DNA of 64,000 nucleotides from contig NC_089194.1 in the NCBI RefSeq assembly GCF_947507565.1, forward strand, positions 1,426,001 to 1,490,000, in the 5' to 3' direction. Positions within the stretch are counted from its first letter, which is position 1. Every line of letters begins with the position of its first letter. The notes beneath the pieces are model-generated. The model did not search any database. It saw only the letters and a program-made list of their open reading frames with translations, and had not been told where the DNA came from. Of this stretch, positions 45,134-59,000 are shown in pieces. The stretch comes from Oscarella lobularis. Taxonomy: Eukaryota > Porifera > Homoscleromorpha > Homosclerophorida > Oscarellidae. The translations under genes and the position numbers were made by a program.

Positions 45134-46774
45134 CTAAGTGACTAATTCGGCCATGTGCTGCGCGTATCCCGCATCAACGCCTTGCGCGGTAAACATGGCC
45201 TGATAGGAAGCGGGTGCCGTCGTTTGAGAATACGGCGATTGCAAGTGAGGCGGATGCGTGGGCGGAGGCGCCGCCGCCGCCGCCGCCGGATGCCCAAAAA
45301 AACTGGGATGATGATGAAGGTGCGCCTGAGTGGAATACGGCGACTGAGGCGGCGGCGGCGGAGGCGGCGGCGGTGCAAAATGCCCTGATCGCGGTGCGGA
45401 CGCGTGAGAAACCGGCACGCCTAGACTGGGATAGCTCCCGGGATCGTTCATGTAGTAGTGTGCGCTCGCCGCCGCGGCGGCGGCGGCTCGCGTTGCCGCG
45501 GCAAATGGCTGCGGCGTTGCCTGGGTTACGAACGAGGGCGGTGGCGCGGCGTAGATCGGTCGCATTGAGCGGCTCAGTGGGGGTAACAATGAATTGGACG
45601 TGGAAAGACGTGGGATTGATTCGTCCTTTAGTGCCGCTATTGCGTCCGCCGAGGAAATGGGGTTGGCTTCGATTGGGTCCTGTTCTCCGTCCGAGCTGCT
45701 TTCGTCCGCTTTGCTTTCGGATTTTTTCCTCGTTTCGAGTTTGGGGCTTCTACAAGAATTCAAAATTTAAAAAAGAAAAACGATTTTTACTAATAACTAA
45801 GGTGCCAAAATTTCGAAGTCACTTTTTAAACCGTGACTGGCACCATTTTAGAAGAACCGTAACTAACACCTCGAGAAATTCTAAACATAGACTGTTTCCG
45901 GGTAGACGTCCGGGTAAACGTTAATTAAATTTCAACGTTACTCCAGCTGTCGGCAACTTGACACGTGTCCCCGCCCCTATCTACTTTAGAAAAGCGGGGC
46001 GGCGCGGAAGCGAAAAGGACGGGCGGCAAATACCACGGAATTTCATCGTCTGGGAAACTGAATGCAAAAGGAACCCAAGTCCCACGTAACTGAGAAAAAA
46101 ATGAAGGGCAGCGTAAAACGCGGAAGAGAAAAGGAAGCGTCGGTCGGAGTGGGGCGAGAAAGGGGCGTAAATTGAATTTTTTTTCTCGTTTCTTACCCGT
46201 CTTTCGCTTCGGCGGCGCGATCGCGCTGGCGCCTATTTTTGAACCAATTGGAGACCTGGGTCGTCGTGAGACCCGTACCTTCGGCGAGTTCGCGTTTTTC
46301 GCGCGGCGACGGGTACGGATTGCGCGCGTACCAATCGCGCAGTATAGCGCGCGATTTCTCCTTGAAGCAATAGGACGTCTCCTCGCCGTCCCAAATCGTT
46401 CGCGGCAGGGGATACTTGCGTCGCACGCGATACTTTCCGACGGCGCCGAGCTGGCGTCCGCGCAGACGCTCGGCTTCGATGTAGTGCGCGTTGAGCCACA
46501 GCTGCTGCATTCTCGCGTGATTGCGCACGGAGAAGTGATTGTTCTCGAGAATCGCGTAGAGATCCTTGAAGTTGCGTCGATGGAACGAGACGACGGCTTT
46601 GCCCTTGAGAACGCTTTCGTTTCGATGCAGATGCTCGCAGATGGGAAGGCTCCAGAGAAAGCGTGCGAGCCGATCGACGTCGCCGTGCTGTTGCAACACC
46701 TCGCACACGCACGCGACCTGCTCCTCGGTGAAGCCAAACGCCTGCGAGCTCGACGACGACGACGAGGCGGCCAT
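45134..46774 (-). CDS. SIX1/2-class homeobox transcription factor
   Basis: A developmental regulator. The ATG at 46774 starts [18 protein letters not shown]. Exon 1 (46774-46197) holds the whole SIX domain ([20 protein letters not shown] to [20 protein letters not shown]) and homeodomain ([17 protein letters not shown] ... [20 protein letters not shown]). The ETSYCFKEK start of the homeodomain is typical of SIX1/2 (sine oculis). Exon 2 (45749-45134) is a disordered tail with Pro, Ala and His-Tyr-rich tracts. The splice GG|A restores SPKLETRKK. In bilaterians these proteins work with EYA; no EYA gene lies in this window. Confidence 0.97.
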
Positions 46775-47728
46775 CGAACGCGATCGCAAACGTCGAGCGA
46801 ACTGATTCTCGAGCGTACGGGACGCGTTGCTTTATCTCAGCGATCGAATGACAATAGTTCGGCCTCCCCCGACATTCGACACCGATTGGCTGTGCATATA
46901 TTATCATACGGGACGCTGGGATAAGCGAGGTTGTCAATCAACGTTAGAGGCGCGCTCGCACGGCGGTTTCCTGCGCGGTTAGCTAAATCGGGCTTCGCTT
47001 AAACGCCGATTTAGGGCCCATTTCGTTTGAGGGGGAGGCTGGTCATTAGTGCGAGGTGCGAGATTAGGCGATCCGATCGTCTCTCTTATCTGTATACACT
47101 TCCTCCCCCTTCCCTCATTATAATAATAAACCACCCACTCGACTTTGAAGCCATCGAGACGCTTCGCAAAGATACGCACTGTTTTGTTACGTTTCCCTGT
47201 CAAGGTGCGAGATAAAACGTCGAATTGCGTATCGCGCTTGGGAAGAAAGACGTCAACTGCGGCGGCGAAGGCGTGAAACGCCTCCGCTCTCTGGGGGGCT
47301 GTTTGCTCGCGCGGAAACGCCTTCGCGAACGATTGAGAGTCGCTTAGAAACTCTTCAAATCGTTCGAGGGGTATATTCTTTGAATTCTTGTCGCGCGTTC
47401 GCTAGTGGACCGCCGATGCGCGACGAGCGAACCGATCGTTCGCTTCTTTGCATCTGCAGAGCCTCGGGGCAAATCGCACTACCCGGAGACGGGGTCCCCC
47501 AACACATGATTTGCATATGCATCGTTCCCGCGGATTCGCGCGGCCCAACGCGCGACCCCCGGGCGGCGTCGCGTCCCGCACGCGTCCCATGTCGTGTTGA
47601 TTTAGGCTGTCTAAAACTGGGCCTAAGTGCCGCGAAACCCGATATGCGAGACATCAATATTTTCTCTGTTTGTTCGTGTCAAGCGTGCGCAGTGAGGGAG
47701 CGAGTCTGACCTTTTTTCTTCTCTCTCT
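46775..47728. other. SIX upstream region and CLASRP 3' flank
   Basis: No coding region was recognised. It is GC-rich, with an octamer-like site at 47509-47516, and probably contains the SIX promoter. Confidence 0.5.
47509..47516 (+). promoter_or_regulatory. Octamer-like motif ATTTGCAT
   Basis: A perfect POU-type octamer about 735 bp upstream of the SIX start codon. A single short motif can occur by chance, so function is only possible. Confidence 0.2.
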
Positions 47729-50170
47729 CTAGGAGTCGTATCTCCTGCATAGTTCCTTGAGACCTTCTTCGCGTTCCTGTGTAATTTCAATTTCAAATTA
47801 ATTAATAGGCGTGGACAGCATGCAACTTGAGAGCTAATTTTATTCGGACGGAAACTATGCAAACGCCGGACAATGGAATCGATCATCTAGGAGTTATTAA
47901 TTAAATTTCAAGCAAAAATGCGAAATGTCGGCGCACATCTTTTAAGAAACGAACTAGATAATCGACGTTTGCCTGCTATTTTTTAAATTTCGTTACACCA
48001 AAATTTTGTAAGTAGTGTGTCGTATTCAATTTCTAATTTATATCATCTTCTTCTCACCTGGCGTTCTCGTTCCTTTTGCTTCTCTTTCGCCACTTCTCTA
48101 GATTTATCGGACTTGACTAAAAAATCATAACCGCGGACTTCTTATATGAGTGCACGTCCACCTACGCTGCTTATTCAACATCAACTGCATGCGTCGCTTC
48201 AATCGCTCCTGCGGCGTGAGTTTCTACGCGAAAACGTTAAAAACTACGCGTGGAAAGCGCGATACGAACCGGTTTCGACGAAGTTGTTTTAGAACTCGAT
48301 GACCTTTTTCTGTTATGACAAAGGAGAGCGATTCTCATTCTAATTTTATTCATTGCCGTAAACGGATACGTTACCGCTTTGCTTGCGGACTTCTACTACG
48401 CGATCGGCGTCGTCTACGCCGCCTGGAGTCCCTAGGGAGACAGAAGGTAGCCAAATTTGGCGTAAACACGAAAAACGTCACTGTATTCGGTTACGATGTA
48501 TGATCAAAACGAAAATGAAAAAAGGAAGAAAATAAGAAATAATATTTATTACAAAGAGGAAACGGTCACATGGTACACGGACTCTTATCACTTTCTGTAC
48601 CTTGAAGATGACGAAGACGACGATGAAGATGAAGAATACGACGATGATGACGGAGTTCTTTGTCGTCGTCTGCTGGGCTGCGTCTTCGCCGAGCCGCTGC
48701 TGCCAAATTCAATTACAAATTGATTCGATTGCCGTGGCGGAGACGCAGAAGAATCCGAAGAAGAACTGCATGTACACAATGCAACGTTCAATAAAATAAA
48801 ACGATTTCGTTTTATACCTAGAGGTGTCACGTGAACGTTTTTCACGCCTTTCGTAGCTACATTGAATTTTTTCAATAAATATTTTTCTGTTTGGGGATAC
48901 GAACTTCAACGAAGATCTTTCTCTTTGACGTCGTCTTCTCTCATCTCTTCTCCCTTTGGAGCCCTTAGAAACATGGCAATTTAGTTGGCTTGAATTTTTC
49001 GAAATTTTTTACGTACCCTGCTTTTTAATTCGTCTAATTCTTTTGCGACGCTTTTCTCCTCTTTATAAAGTCTACAGTACCCCCATTACAAACATTCATA
49101 CCCCATTAACACATAGAATACCACTTGGAAAATTTTCTTTCAGTTATTCCGTAACATTTAGCAATACCATCCAAAGCATCAACCTAAATAAGTAGCTCTT
49201 TTCTCTATTTGAACAGAGCAGCCTCTCTTCTTACCTGGAACTTTGACAAAGCACTTATTTTTATATCAGGATCTGCATAAAATTATCACATGTACATATG
49301 TGTAGGCATTGAGAAACACTAACCGTCATTATTGCCTTCATTGTCACTCACTGAATCTCTTTTTTCTGATGAGACAGTTCCTGCTACTGCAGACGTTGTC
49401 CCTCCCTCGTCATAAGTGTATCCAATAGCAGCTTTAGTAGCAGCCAATCTAATGTATTGACATTTAATTGACAATACAAAAATAATAAGAACCTTACTTT
49501 TTCTTTTCTTTATCAGGCCTTCTTCTAACCGGTACGCCATCCATTTCATCTATGTCAATGCCTTTTAGATACTCTTCCTCCTCAACTAAATAAATTAATA
49601 TTATTTAGCGTCGTGGCACTTTCTGTGTGACTGTACTACCTCCTAAATAATGGTTCTGAACCAAAACTTTGTATCGTTCGTAATTACACAGAGTCTCCTC
49701 GTAACTCTCTTCATCGTCCTCGTCGTAGGAAAAATCGCTTTCGATTCGGTCGAGCCGATGTCGTGCATCGTATCTAAAAAGTTTTTCCAGTAATATTGAT
49801 CAAATAAAAACCTACAAAAACGCACTTATCCATTCTATTATTCGAATCGCCTTGCCAGGGAATTCTGTGAAGGAACACGTGGAAGTGATAGCGTTTTTTC
49901 ATCATAAAATACTTACAGGGTTTTTGTTTCGTCGGCTGCAGCTGCAATGTCGACGTTGACGTGTATTGGAGACGACTTGCCGACTATTCGAAGTGTTTGG
50001 ATGGGATCGCGAGCCTAAACGGGAAACGAGGTCAGACCCAGAGGGCTCCCGATTAGGCGACCGAAGCGTACGAGGCCGTCGTAGTATGCCTTCCGACGTT
50101 CGGCGCGTTTCTGGTAGTCGATCATGACGCTGCGAACGCTCTTTTCTTGCTTTCTCGCCTCGTGCCACAT
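47729..50170 (-). CDS. CLASRP (SWAP2/SFRS16), CLK4-associating SR-like splicing factor
   Basis: A nuclear protein linked to alternative splicing. The ATG at 50170 gives MWHEARKQEKSVRSVMIDYQ and KRAERRKAYYDG, the conserved SWAP-type N-terminus. The next exons give DPIQTLRIVGKSSPIHVNVD, PWQGDSNNRMDK, LCNYERYKVLVQNHYLGG and AAIGYTYDEGG. An acidic linker follows, then the conserved QFVIEFGSS and a Ser-rich region (about 48760-48590, SSSSYSSSSSSSSSSRYRK). The C-terminal part has LTPQERLKRRMQLMLNKQ and a basic coiled coil, ending ELCRRYDS at 47731. The RS region is far shorter than in vertebrates. It is gene-dense, with many small exons. Confidence 0.9.
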
Positions 50171-50548
50171 CGCGGTAAACGCACGTGACACTCTCGCACG
50201 AAGTCCCGTGCCTTGTCGACACTTCCCGCCAGATTCGATCACGATTTGACCCTAGGTCTAAAGGAGCTACTGTTGCTTCATTTTATAGCACTTGCTGGAA
50301 ACCGAATTTAATTTGAACGAACACACAAAAACTGTACAAACTACTCGGTCGATAGAGAGTTACTCACGTCTATTTCATTTATGCACTACCAATTCGTCGT
50401 CTTCTTCGTCCTCTTCGTCGTCCTGATCTTATTTCCCGCTGTCGTTAGCGTAATCGTTTTTGTTGTCTTCGTCTCCATAACTTCCTTTGGCTTACCGAGG
50501 ACGACTTCCAAAAGGAATAGATGTAATAATTAAACGTGATGACGTTGC
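50171..50548. other. CLASRP upstream flank
   Basis: No coding region was recognised between the CLASRP start and the 9-bp satellite. Confidence 0.5.
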
Positions 50549-52784
50549 AAAGGCAAAGGCAAAGGCAAAGGCAAAGGCAAAGGCAAAAGGCAAAGGCAAA
50601 GACGGCTACAACGACTACAAAGGCTACAAGGGCTACAAAGGCTACAAAGGCTACAAAGGCTACAACGGCTACAAAGGCTACAACGGCTACAAAGGCTACA
50701 ACTACTACAAAGGCTACAACGGCTACAAAGGCTACAACGACTACAAAGGCTACAACTGCTACAAAGGCTACAACTGCTACAAAGGCTACAACGGCTACAA
50801 CGACTACAACGGCTACAACGGCTACAACGACTACAACGGCTACAACGGCTGGAACGACTACAACGGCTACAACGGCTACAACGACTACAACGGCTGCAAC
50901 GGCTGCAACGGCTGCAACGGCTACAACGGCTACAACGACTACAACGGCTGCAACGGCTGCAACGACTACAACGGCTGCAACGGCTACAACGGCTACAACG
51001 GCTACAACGGCTGCAACTACTACAACGGCTGCAACTACTACAACGGCTACAACGGCTACAACGGCTGCAACGGCTGCAACGACTACAACGGCTACAACGG
51101 CTGCAACGGCTACAACGGCTACAACGACTACAACGGCTACAACGACTACAACGGCTGCAACGGCTACAACGGCTACAACGGCTACAACGGCTGCAACTAC
51201 TACAACGGCTGCAACTACTACAACGGCTACAACGGCTACAACGGCTACAACGGCTACAACGACTACAACGGCTACAACGGCTGCAACTACTACAACGGCT
51301 GCAACGGCTACAACGGCTACAACGGCTACAACGACTACAACGGCTACAACGGCTACAACGACTACAACGGCTACAACGGCTGCAACGACTACAACGGCTA
51401 CAACGGCTGCAACGGCTACAACGGCTACAACGGCTGCAACGGCTACAACGGCTACAACGGCTACAACGGCTACAACGGCTGCAACTACTACAACGGCTGC
51501 AACTACTACAACGGCTACAACGGCTACAACGGCTGCAACGACTACAACGACTACAACGGCTACAACGACTACAACGGCTGCAAAGGCTACAACGGCTACA
51601 ACGGCTACAACGGCTGCAACGGCTACAACGGCTACAACGGCTACAACGACTACAACGGCTACAACGGCTACAACGGCTGCAAAGGCTACAACGGCTACAA
51701 CTACTACAACGGCTGCAACGGCTGCAACGGCTACAACGGCTACAACGGCTGCAACGACTACAACGGCTACAACGACTACAACGGCTACAACGACTACAAC
51801 GGCTACAACGGCTACAACTACTACAACGGCTACAACGGCTACAACGGCTGCAACGACTACAACGGCTACAACGGCTACAACGACTACAACGGCTACAACG
51901 ACTACAACGGCTACAACGGCTACAACTACTACAACGGCTACAACGGCTACAACGGCTGCAACGGCTGCAACGGCTACAACGGCTGCAACGGCTACAACGG
52001 CTGCAACGGCTACAACGGCTGCAACGGCTACAACGGCTGCAACGGCTACAACGGCTACAACTACTACAACGGCTACAACGGCTACAACGGCTGCAACGGC
52101 TGCAATGACTACAACGGCTGCAACTACTACAACGGCTGCAACGGCTACAACGGCTACAACGGCTACAACGGCTACAACTACTACAACGGCTACAACGGCT
52201 ACAACGGCTGCAATGACTACAACGGCTGCAACTACTACAACGGCTGCAACGGCTACAACGGCTACAACGGCTGCAACGACTACAACGGCTGCAACGGCTA
52301 CAACGGCTACAACGGCTACAACGGCTGCAACGACTACAACGACTACAACGGCTGCAACGGCTACAACGGCTGCAACGGCTACAACGGCTGCAACGACTAC
52401 AACGGCTGCAAAGGCTACAACGGCTACAACGGCTGCAACGGCTACAACGGCTACAACTACTACAACGGCTACAACGGCTACAAAGGCTACAACGGCTACA
52501 AAGGCTACAAAGGCTACAACGGCTACAACGGCTACAACGGCTACAACGGCTACAAAGGCTACAACGACTACAAAGGCTACAACTGCTACAAAGGCTACAA
52601 CTGCTACAAAGGCTACAACTGCTACAAAGGCTACAACTGCTACAAAGGCTACAACTGCTACAAAGGCTACAACGACTACAAAGGCTACAACTGCTACAAA
52701 GGCTACAACGATTACAAAGGCTACAACTGCTACAAAGGCTACAACTGCTACAAAGGCTACAATTGCTACAAAGGCTACAACGAC
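50549..52784. repeat. 2.2-kb 9-bp satellite (GGCTACAAC family)
   Basis: A nearly perfect tandem array of 9-bp units of the form AAC-GGC-TAC, introduced by about nine copies of the hexamer AAAGGC. Variation is confined to a few positions (GGC/GAC/TGC/TAC, TAC/TGC, AAC/AAA). Units with AAA (AAAGGCTAC, AACTGCTAC) sit at both ends, while the core is mainly AACGGCTAC and AACGGCTGC. The period is three codons and units lack stops, so about 750 codons are open on both strands (Gly-Tyr-Asn-like on plus, Val/Ala-only on minus). No splice-linked gene or signal peptide supports a real protein. Confidence 0.95.
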
Positions 52785-53063
52785 TTGACGATTTCGCATG
52801 GTGCAGGGCGATTTATTCCTCGTTTTCCAGCCAAATGGCCGAAGCCCTAGTGGGCGCTAAAGTTTGAACACATGCCCTGCATTCCAAGGAGTCCCACTCC
52901 TGGATCGACTGCGAAAAGAACGAGAGCTCAGTTTTTTCGAACACGTTTCGTTATTTCGTTGCTCTAGTGGGATCGTTCTGATCCGCCTCAATTCGCACAG
53001 TAATTGAATTAGACAATTTCTATAGTACGACTGACTGAACTAGTAGAAAATGTCATGCACTAG
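52785..53063. other. Flank between the satellite and CFAP61
   Basis: Probably the CFAP61 3'UTR. Nothing else was seen. Confidence 0.4.
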
Positions 53064-56000
53064 CTAGATCATCTGCTGCCTCGCGTACATCGACAGATGG
53101 TACCGGTTATAGGAGAGAAAGCTAAAGATGCGCTTATCTATCATTGCCTTGACGGATGACGAGCCGTAGTTGCGCGTCAACGCGTCTTCATCCAATGGAG
53201 CGAGCTAGGTAGGAGTAAGATGGGGGAGGAGACACGTGCACGGCATGTGTTGATTACCTCCTTGTCGACTTTCAAAAGATTTCGCACGTGCTCTTCAAGG
53301 GAAGGCGTATCAGGGTCCTTGGAGAAGAATAAAAAATAATTCTAGAGACTTGACCTTGTTTCTTACCGTCCTTGTTGCAGCAATTTCTCGCAGTTCGCTT
53401 TGAAAGTCTCTAAAGCGATCGTGGAAGACAGCCAAGACCCATGGCTCGCGAAAAAAGCTACCAAAGAGCAGAACGTGCATGCCAGCATATGCATGGCCTT
53501 TTTTTATATATTATGACTCACCTGTAAAAATCCTTTATTAGACCTTCTTCGTAGCGGTCTACCATTCTGTTGAGATATTTCTCGTTTAGATTGTATAAGC
53601 AAATAAGATTGCTTGCGTCCAAATCCTGTGATCACTGTACTACTGTTGTTTTATTAACTGCGTGACGTTTTCCTACCTGTTTTGTGAGACACGTGATTTC
53701 GTGAACCCTGTTAAATTTATCAATTTTGATTTGAAAATATCCGCTGTCCGAGTTCTCGGTCACGAGCACATTCTCCTAAGGGAAACCGGCACTAAAAATT
53801 AAAGGCACTGGCTACTACGTATACAAACCCCCGGAGGTTTCGTTTCTGACACTGCTGGAGGCCGAATGTGCAGATAAAAGTAGTCTCCTATAGTAGGGAG
53901 ATTTACGAGGGAGACATCGTATTTACATTTTTCAAAAACCTGGCAATCGTGCTCCAGTAATCTTGGGCTGAGAAAATGAGGGTATTAGAGGAGGCCTCTG
54001 ACTCGCAGCATCGTTTTGGACAGAAGGCTCAGAAACAGGGTCATAATCGCGAAGAACAGACGACGCCAACTAGGGAATACATCGTATGCATATCCTACAC
54101 TATTTCGACTCAAAATATTTACTCTTTTTCCGACTTCTCGCGAATTGAAATGCCCAAAACTCCTACGAGAATAATTTTGAACGTTTCATTTATTAAATTA
54201 AATTCAATACCATTCGTCCGCGTGATAACGTCGCGCGAATTTTGTCAGCGATCCGGCACCGCGAATCGACGCGTCGTTCGTCCGAAAATCGGCGTCCACA
54301 ACGAGTCGGCCGTCGAAAACGAGACAGCAGTCGTTAATGGCTTAAAGTTTAGTAACTATTTATAGGAACTTGCACATGAATCAAGGAAGGAGACCTCTAA
54401 ATACGTCGTAGTCAATTCCTCGACGGTCAAATGCAAAAAATGCCTGCAATGCAATAGTTTATTCTAACTTCTCTATTGACTTTTTTTAGATTTGATTGCC
54501 TTGCAGTGGAGTTCAAGTTTGCCGTCGGTTCCCTGAGTGAAGTGGGCGACATCATCCGTTTCGTTCCACGAAGTAAATAGGAAATTTTCGCGAACAGAAA
54601 CTCCTACGACTACACATTGAAAAACGAAGCGCTTGCACGATTTTCTAACCGCGTTCTCGTAGCTCCTTCTCCACCAGTTCGGCCACAGTTGCGTTACCGA
54701 AGCACGCGGACGCCTCTAGCGGCGGCTTTACGAATTCTATCTGTTCGCCTTTCAATCCAAGGCTAAGGAGCCCCTCGACTGTGCTGTAGGCGGAGAGGGA
54801 GTTCCCATAGACAATAGCATGGTCTAACACAACTTTTCCTTATCTAAAAAGTCTATTTTTTCGCTCCTATTACCTTCAGTGTCAAGGCAGGCTTTCTTGA
54901 TAAATGTCGTGGCGTCTCGGCAGTCTTTCTCGTCGTTTAGTGCAAAAATGCTTTTAGGTTTAGGAGTTACGCTCGTTTGATATTGAACGCCAGTACACAA
55001 GATAAGGAGATCGTATGGAAGCTCGGCTCCGCTGCTCACTATCGCCATTTTTCGCTCCCTTATCGTTAGCCAATCAACAGCGGGACGAGATACTTTGACA
55101 GAGGCCTACCTGTCTATCGCAACAATTTTTCCTCGTACTACGTTTACCCACGTCGCTAGGGAAGCCTGTGCTAGTTCCGAAGAACTGAAGCAGTGACTGA
55201 ATATTGGACTTAGTGCTAATAAACTAACGGTGCTCCAAGCAAACTTACCTTGTTGGAAGCATTGTCTGCTCTTTGGGAAGACCGTTTGGGGACACGAGAA
55301 TAAGATTGTTGAAACGAAGATGAGGACTAAATTAAAAAATGCGTAATTTCTGACGTCAGTTCACCAGGTGTTTCATACCTGAAGCAGAGAGACTCTAGAA
55401 AGGAAAGACCAACGTCGGACGCGCCCACGACTACAATTCTAGCATTGATCGTGATCTAAAAAAACCATAGAGTTGCTTACAAAAACTCGGAATTGTATGG
55501 GTGCAAACCTTAGGCTCAAGAGTCAGCTTTCGATTCAAGTGATACAAAGCAAAGGGGTCCTAGAAACGAGCCCATTTTATAGAACATTCTGCAAGTCTTA
55601 CACTTTTCTACCATTTTTTTCAATATCCTCTCAGACGGCGCATTCTCGCCTAATCGATCCAAAGGATAGACTATCTGTCGACGCCCTCTACAAAAATCAG
55701 TACAGTACTACAAGCATCAAAACCATTTTCCCATATCAATACCTGACTGGAATCAAGTCATTTATACACGTGGCAAGGCTATAGGTCTTGATCTATACAG
55801 ATACTAGGTAATGCAGCAACTTTATACAGGGTTTGTCATGTCCATAAGAACCGACAACCCTCCAAACAAGCTGGCCCTACCTCCGCCGACTCGCTACTGC
55901 TCGGATAAATAGGATAGTACATGCAAGATTTTCGCGACAGACGAAGAAGCTCTTTGAGCACGTGCTTCGTGTAGTGACCAAACACGGGATTCAAGACGAA

Positions 56001-59000
56001 GTGATGAAGACGCGCGTGCTCTTCACGCCGATGATGGGCGTAATAGACGAATCCTTCCACGTTGTAATGCGAGCGAATGTACTCTATGTTCTAAAAACGA
56101 CGGTGTTTGTAAGCGATTCGCGGAGATCGCGTTATTTTCCTTACCCTCTCTTGTCTGACGACAAAGACGCCTATAATCTGCGTTTGGCATTCGGCAACAA
56201 AGACAGAAAGAGGCGTGCTTCCCTGGGACTTAGGTTTGACTAAGAATACGGCACGCGTCTATCTTCCATATACCTCGTCTTGGGGATCTCGTCCGGCTTT
56301 GTTATATTGATCGACATCGCTAGGATAAGACATTTAAGTGGTTGCTATGCTTTTTTTTGAAAATTCTGACTTCAGAATTCCTTCTGAATTGTCTATTCCC
56401 TTTATGGTGGACTCAATTCCTTCTCGATCGGACGGCGTACATTGTCGTACTATTACGTCGCTAAGAGGAAACGCTATCTAGTCTAAAATTTACCTATGTA
56501 TCTTCTTTTTTACTCTAATAAGCTGCAGCGATGAGCAATGTAGAGCTCTTGATGCAGAGTCGAAGTCGGCTTTGGAGTGACTCTCTGATGTATGAGGATA
56601 TAGGCTTAGAAGCGAGGCATTGGGAACGTACGGTGAAATTTTGTAGGAGAGGATATTCTGGCGTTGTGTGGGGTTGCGTGATAATACAGAAGTCTTTGTC
56701 CTGGAAAGATCTCCAAAAAATAATCAACCCATTTATATAGAAATCGTACCGGAAAGAGGTCAAAGGCCGCCGGTAATAGATCCACAGATCTAGAAAGGCA
56801 AAGCTAGACAAATAAACGAAGTCTTTGTATCTCTTTACCTCATCTCATAGCGTTCGTCGATGCAAAACAATTGGACGCAAAAGGCGTTCTCTGTGCCTTT
56901 GTATATTGGTATTTGGATAGTTTTCTTTGGCTTCTAAACAGTCAATTGAATCGATACGTGAGATATTTCGTCATCTCACCTGAGGCTCGACGGAGCGCTC
57001 TCTGACAGAACTCTATTAAAATTTTTCATAGAGTTGCTAAACTTATTGTGTTAAAATCTTTACTTTGACGTTTGCCCCCGTAGTTGCTACGCTAACTCCG
57101 CTGGCGGTAGCCAGTGAATTTTGGCTAATTAATGAAACTAAGCTTTCAATGTCGTCGGATTCAGATTGATGGAATGTCACCTTATGACAGATAGACGCGT
57201 TCTAGTTGTATCTGCAAGACTCAGCTGGCTTTCTACTAATCAACGTGACTAACACTCTTTTTCCACGATTACAAATCTCACCAATTAACGAACGACTTTG
57301 ACCGCTTCAAAAAAGACACTATTACGTCAATTAATTCGAAAATTAGCTTGATACCTTGAAAGAGCACTGGCTGGACGGCTAACGCAATCTGTCAATACTA
57401 TCATAGCAAACTCACTGTAAAAGTAAATGCAACGACTGTACCTTGCTTTGCGCCCGTGGCTACAGACGCTGGCCTTAAAAATCAAATCAAAATCCATACA
57501 GGAGCACTTGAATGTCCTAACCTGCTCTCCTGTTCCGTCTCCGACAAAAGAGACGTAAGTGAAGACTTACTTGATTCTATAAAACTACGCTTAGAAGCAT
57601 GGAAAGTGGACAGGGTCTACTTTTATATAGACATCTCAATCTAGGTTCGTATGTATATCAATTATTCTGTTATGAACCGGGGCTCTCTTTCAGGTAAAAA
57701 GAGATACTGAACGTTAATGCTTTTTAGTGAAACTCATTGTGCACGTTTTTCTAGCAGCTAAAATTTTTCCGCTCAAAGTATTCGTCCGGCTCCTGTCCAT
57801 GCGCCTGAACCGCAAGCGTCGCTTGCGCGCAACGAATTGGAGACATTTGCCTCCCAAAAGTGGGCGTTCCCGCCTACGCTATATTATGCGCGAGTGGCGT
57901 TCGTTGCGCCTGAACCGCAAGCGCCGCTCGCGCGCAACGAATTGGAGACACTTACCCCTCGAAAGTGGGCGTTCCCGCCAACATTACAAAGTACTTTTTA
58001 TGCGAGAGTGGCGTTCCTTGCGCCTGAACCGCAAGCGCCGCTCGCGCGCAACGAAAGGGAGAGACTTGCCCTTCAAAAGTAGGCGTTCCCCCCAACGCTA
58101 CAGAGTACTTTTTATGCGCGAGTGGCGTTCCTTGCGCCTGAATCGCAAGCGCCGCTCGCGCGCAACGAATTGAAGACACTTGTCACTCGCCTCAAAACCG
58201 TTTTGCCCGTTCTCTCGCCTCAAAACCGTTTTGCCCGTTCTCTCGCCTCAAAACTGTTTCGCCCGTTTTCGCGCATCAAAACTGTTTCGCCCGTTCTCTC
58301 GCCTCAAAACTGTTTCGCCCGTTCTCTCGCCCCAAAACTACTGTATTGCAATCGTTTTCGCGCATCAAAACTGTTTTGCCCGTTCTCTCGCCTCAAAACT
58401 GTGTAGCCCGTTATCTCGAATCAAAACTGTTTCGCCCGTTCTCTCGCTTCAAAACTGTTTTGCCCGTTCTCTCGCCCCCAAACTACTGTATCGCAATCGT
58501 TTTCGCGCATCAAAACTGTGTAGCCCGTTATCTCGCCTCAAAACTGTTTCGCCCGTTCTCTCGCCTCAAAACTGTTTCGCCCGTTCTCTCGCCCCAAAAC
58601 TACTGTATTGCAATCGTTTTCGCGCATCAAAACTGTTTTGCCCGTTCTCTCGCCTCAAAACTGTTTTGCCCGCGTTCTCTCGCCCCAAAACTATTGCGAT
58701 CGTTTTCGCGCCTCAAAACTGTTTTGCCCGTTATCTCGCCTCAAAACTGTGTAGCCCGTTCTCTCGCCTCCGTTCTCTCGCCTCAAAACTGTTTCGCCTG
58801 TTCTCTCGCCTCAAAACTGTTTTGCCCGTTCTCTCGCCTCAAAACTGTTTCGCCCGTTCTGCTCCATCTGATAAGTACTGGTAAACGCTGGGTATTTATA
58901 CTCATACGCGACTGGGACCGAGCGACTGCAACTATTCACAACCAAAAAGAGCTTCGTTTAAGCCGAAACATCTGCCAATCGGCCGCAAATGCAATTCTGA

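Noticed and set aside
50445-52850. Frames of more than 750 codons on both strands over the 9-bp satellite
   Set aside because: A product of the 9-bp period. The minus frame is nearly all Val and Ala, and the plus frame nearly all Gly, Tyr, Asn and Cys. No gene context supports either.
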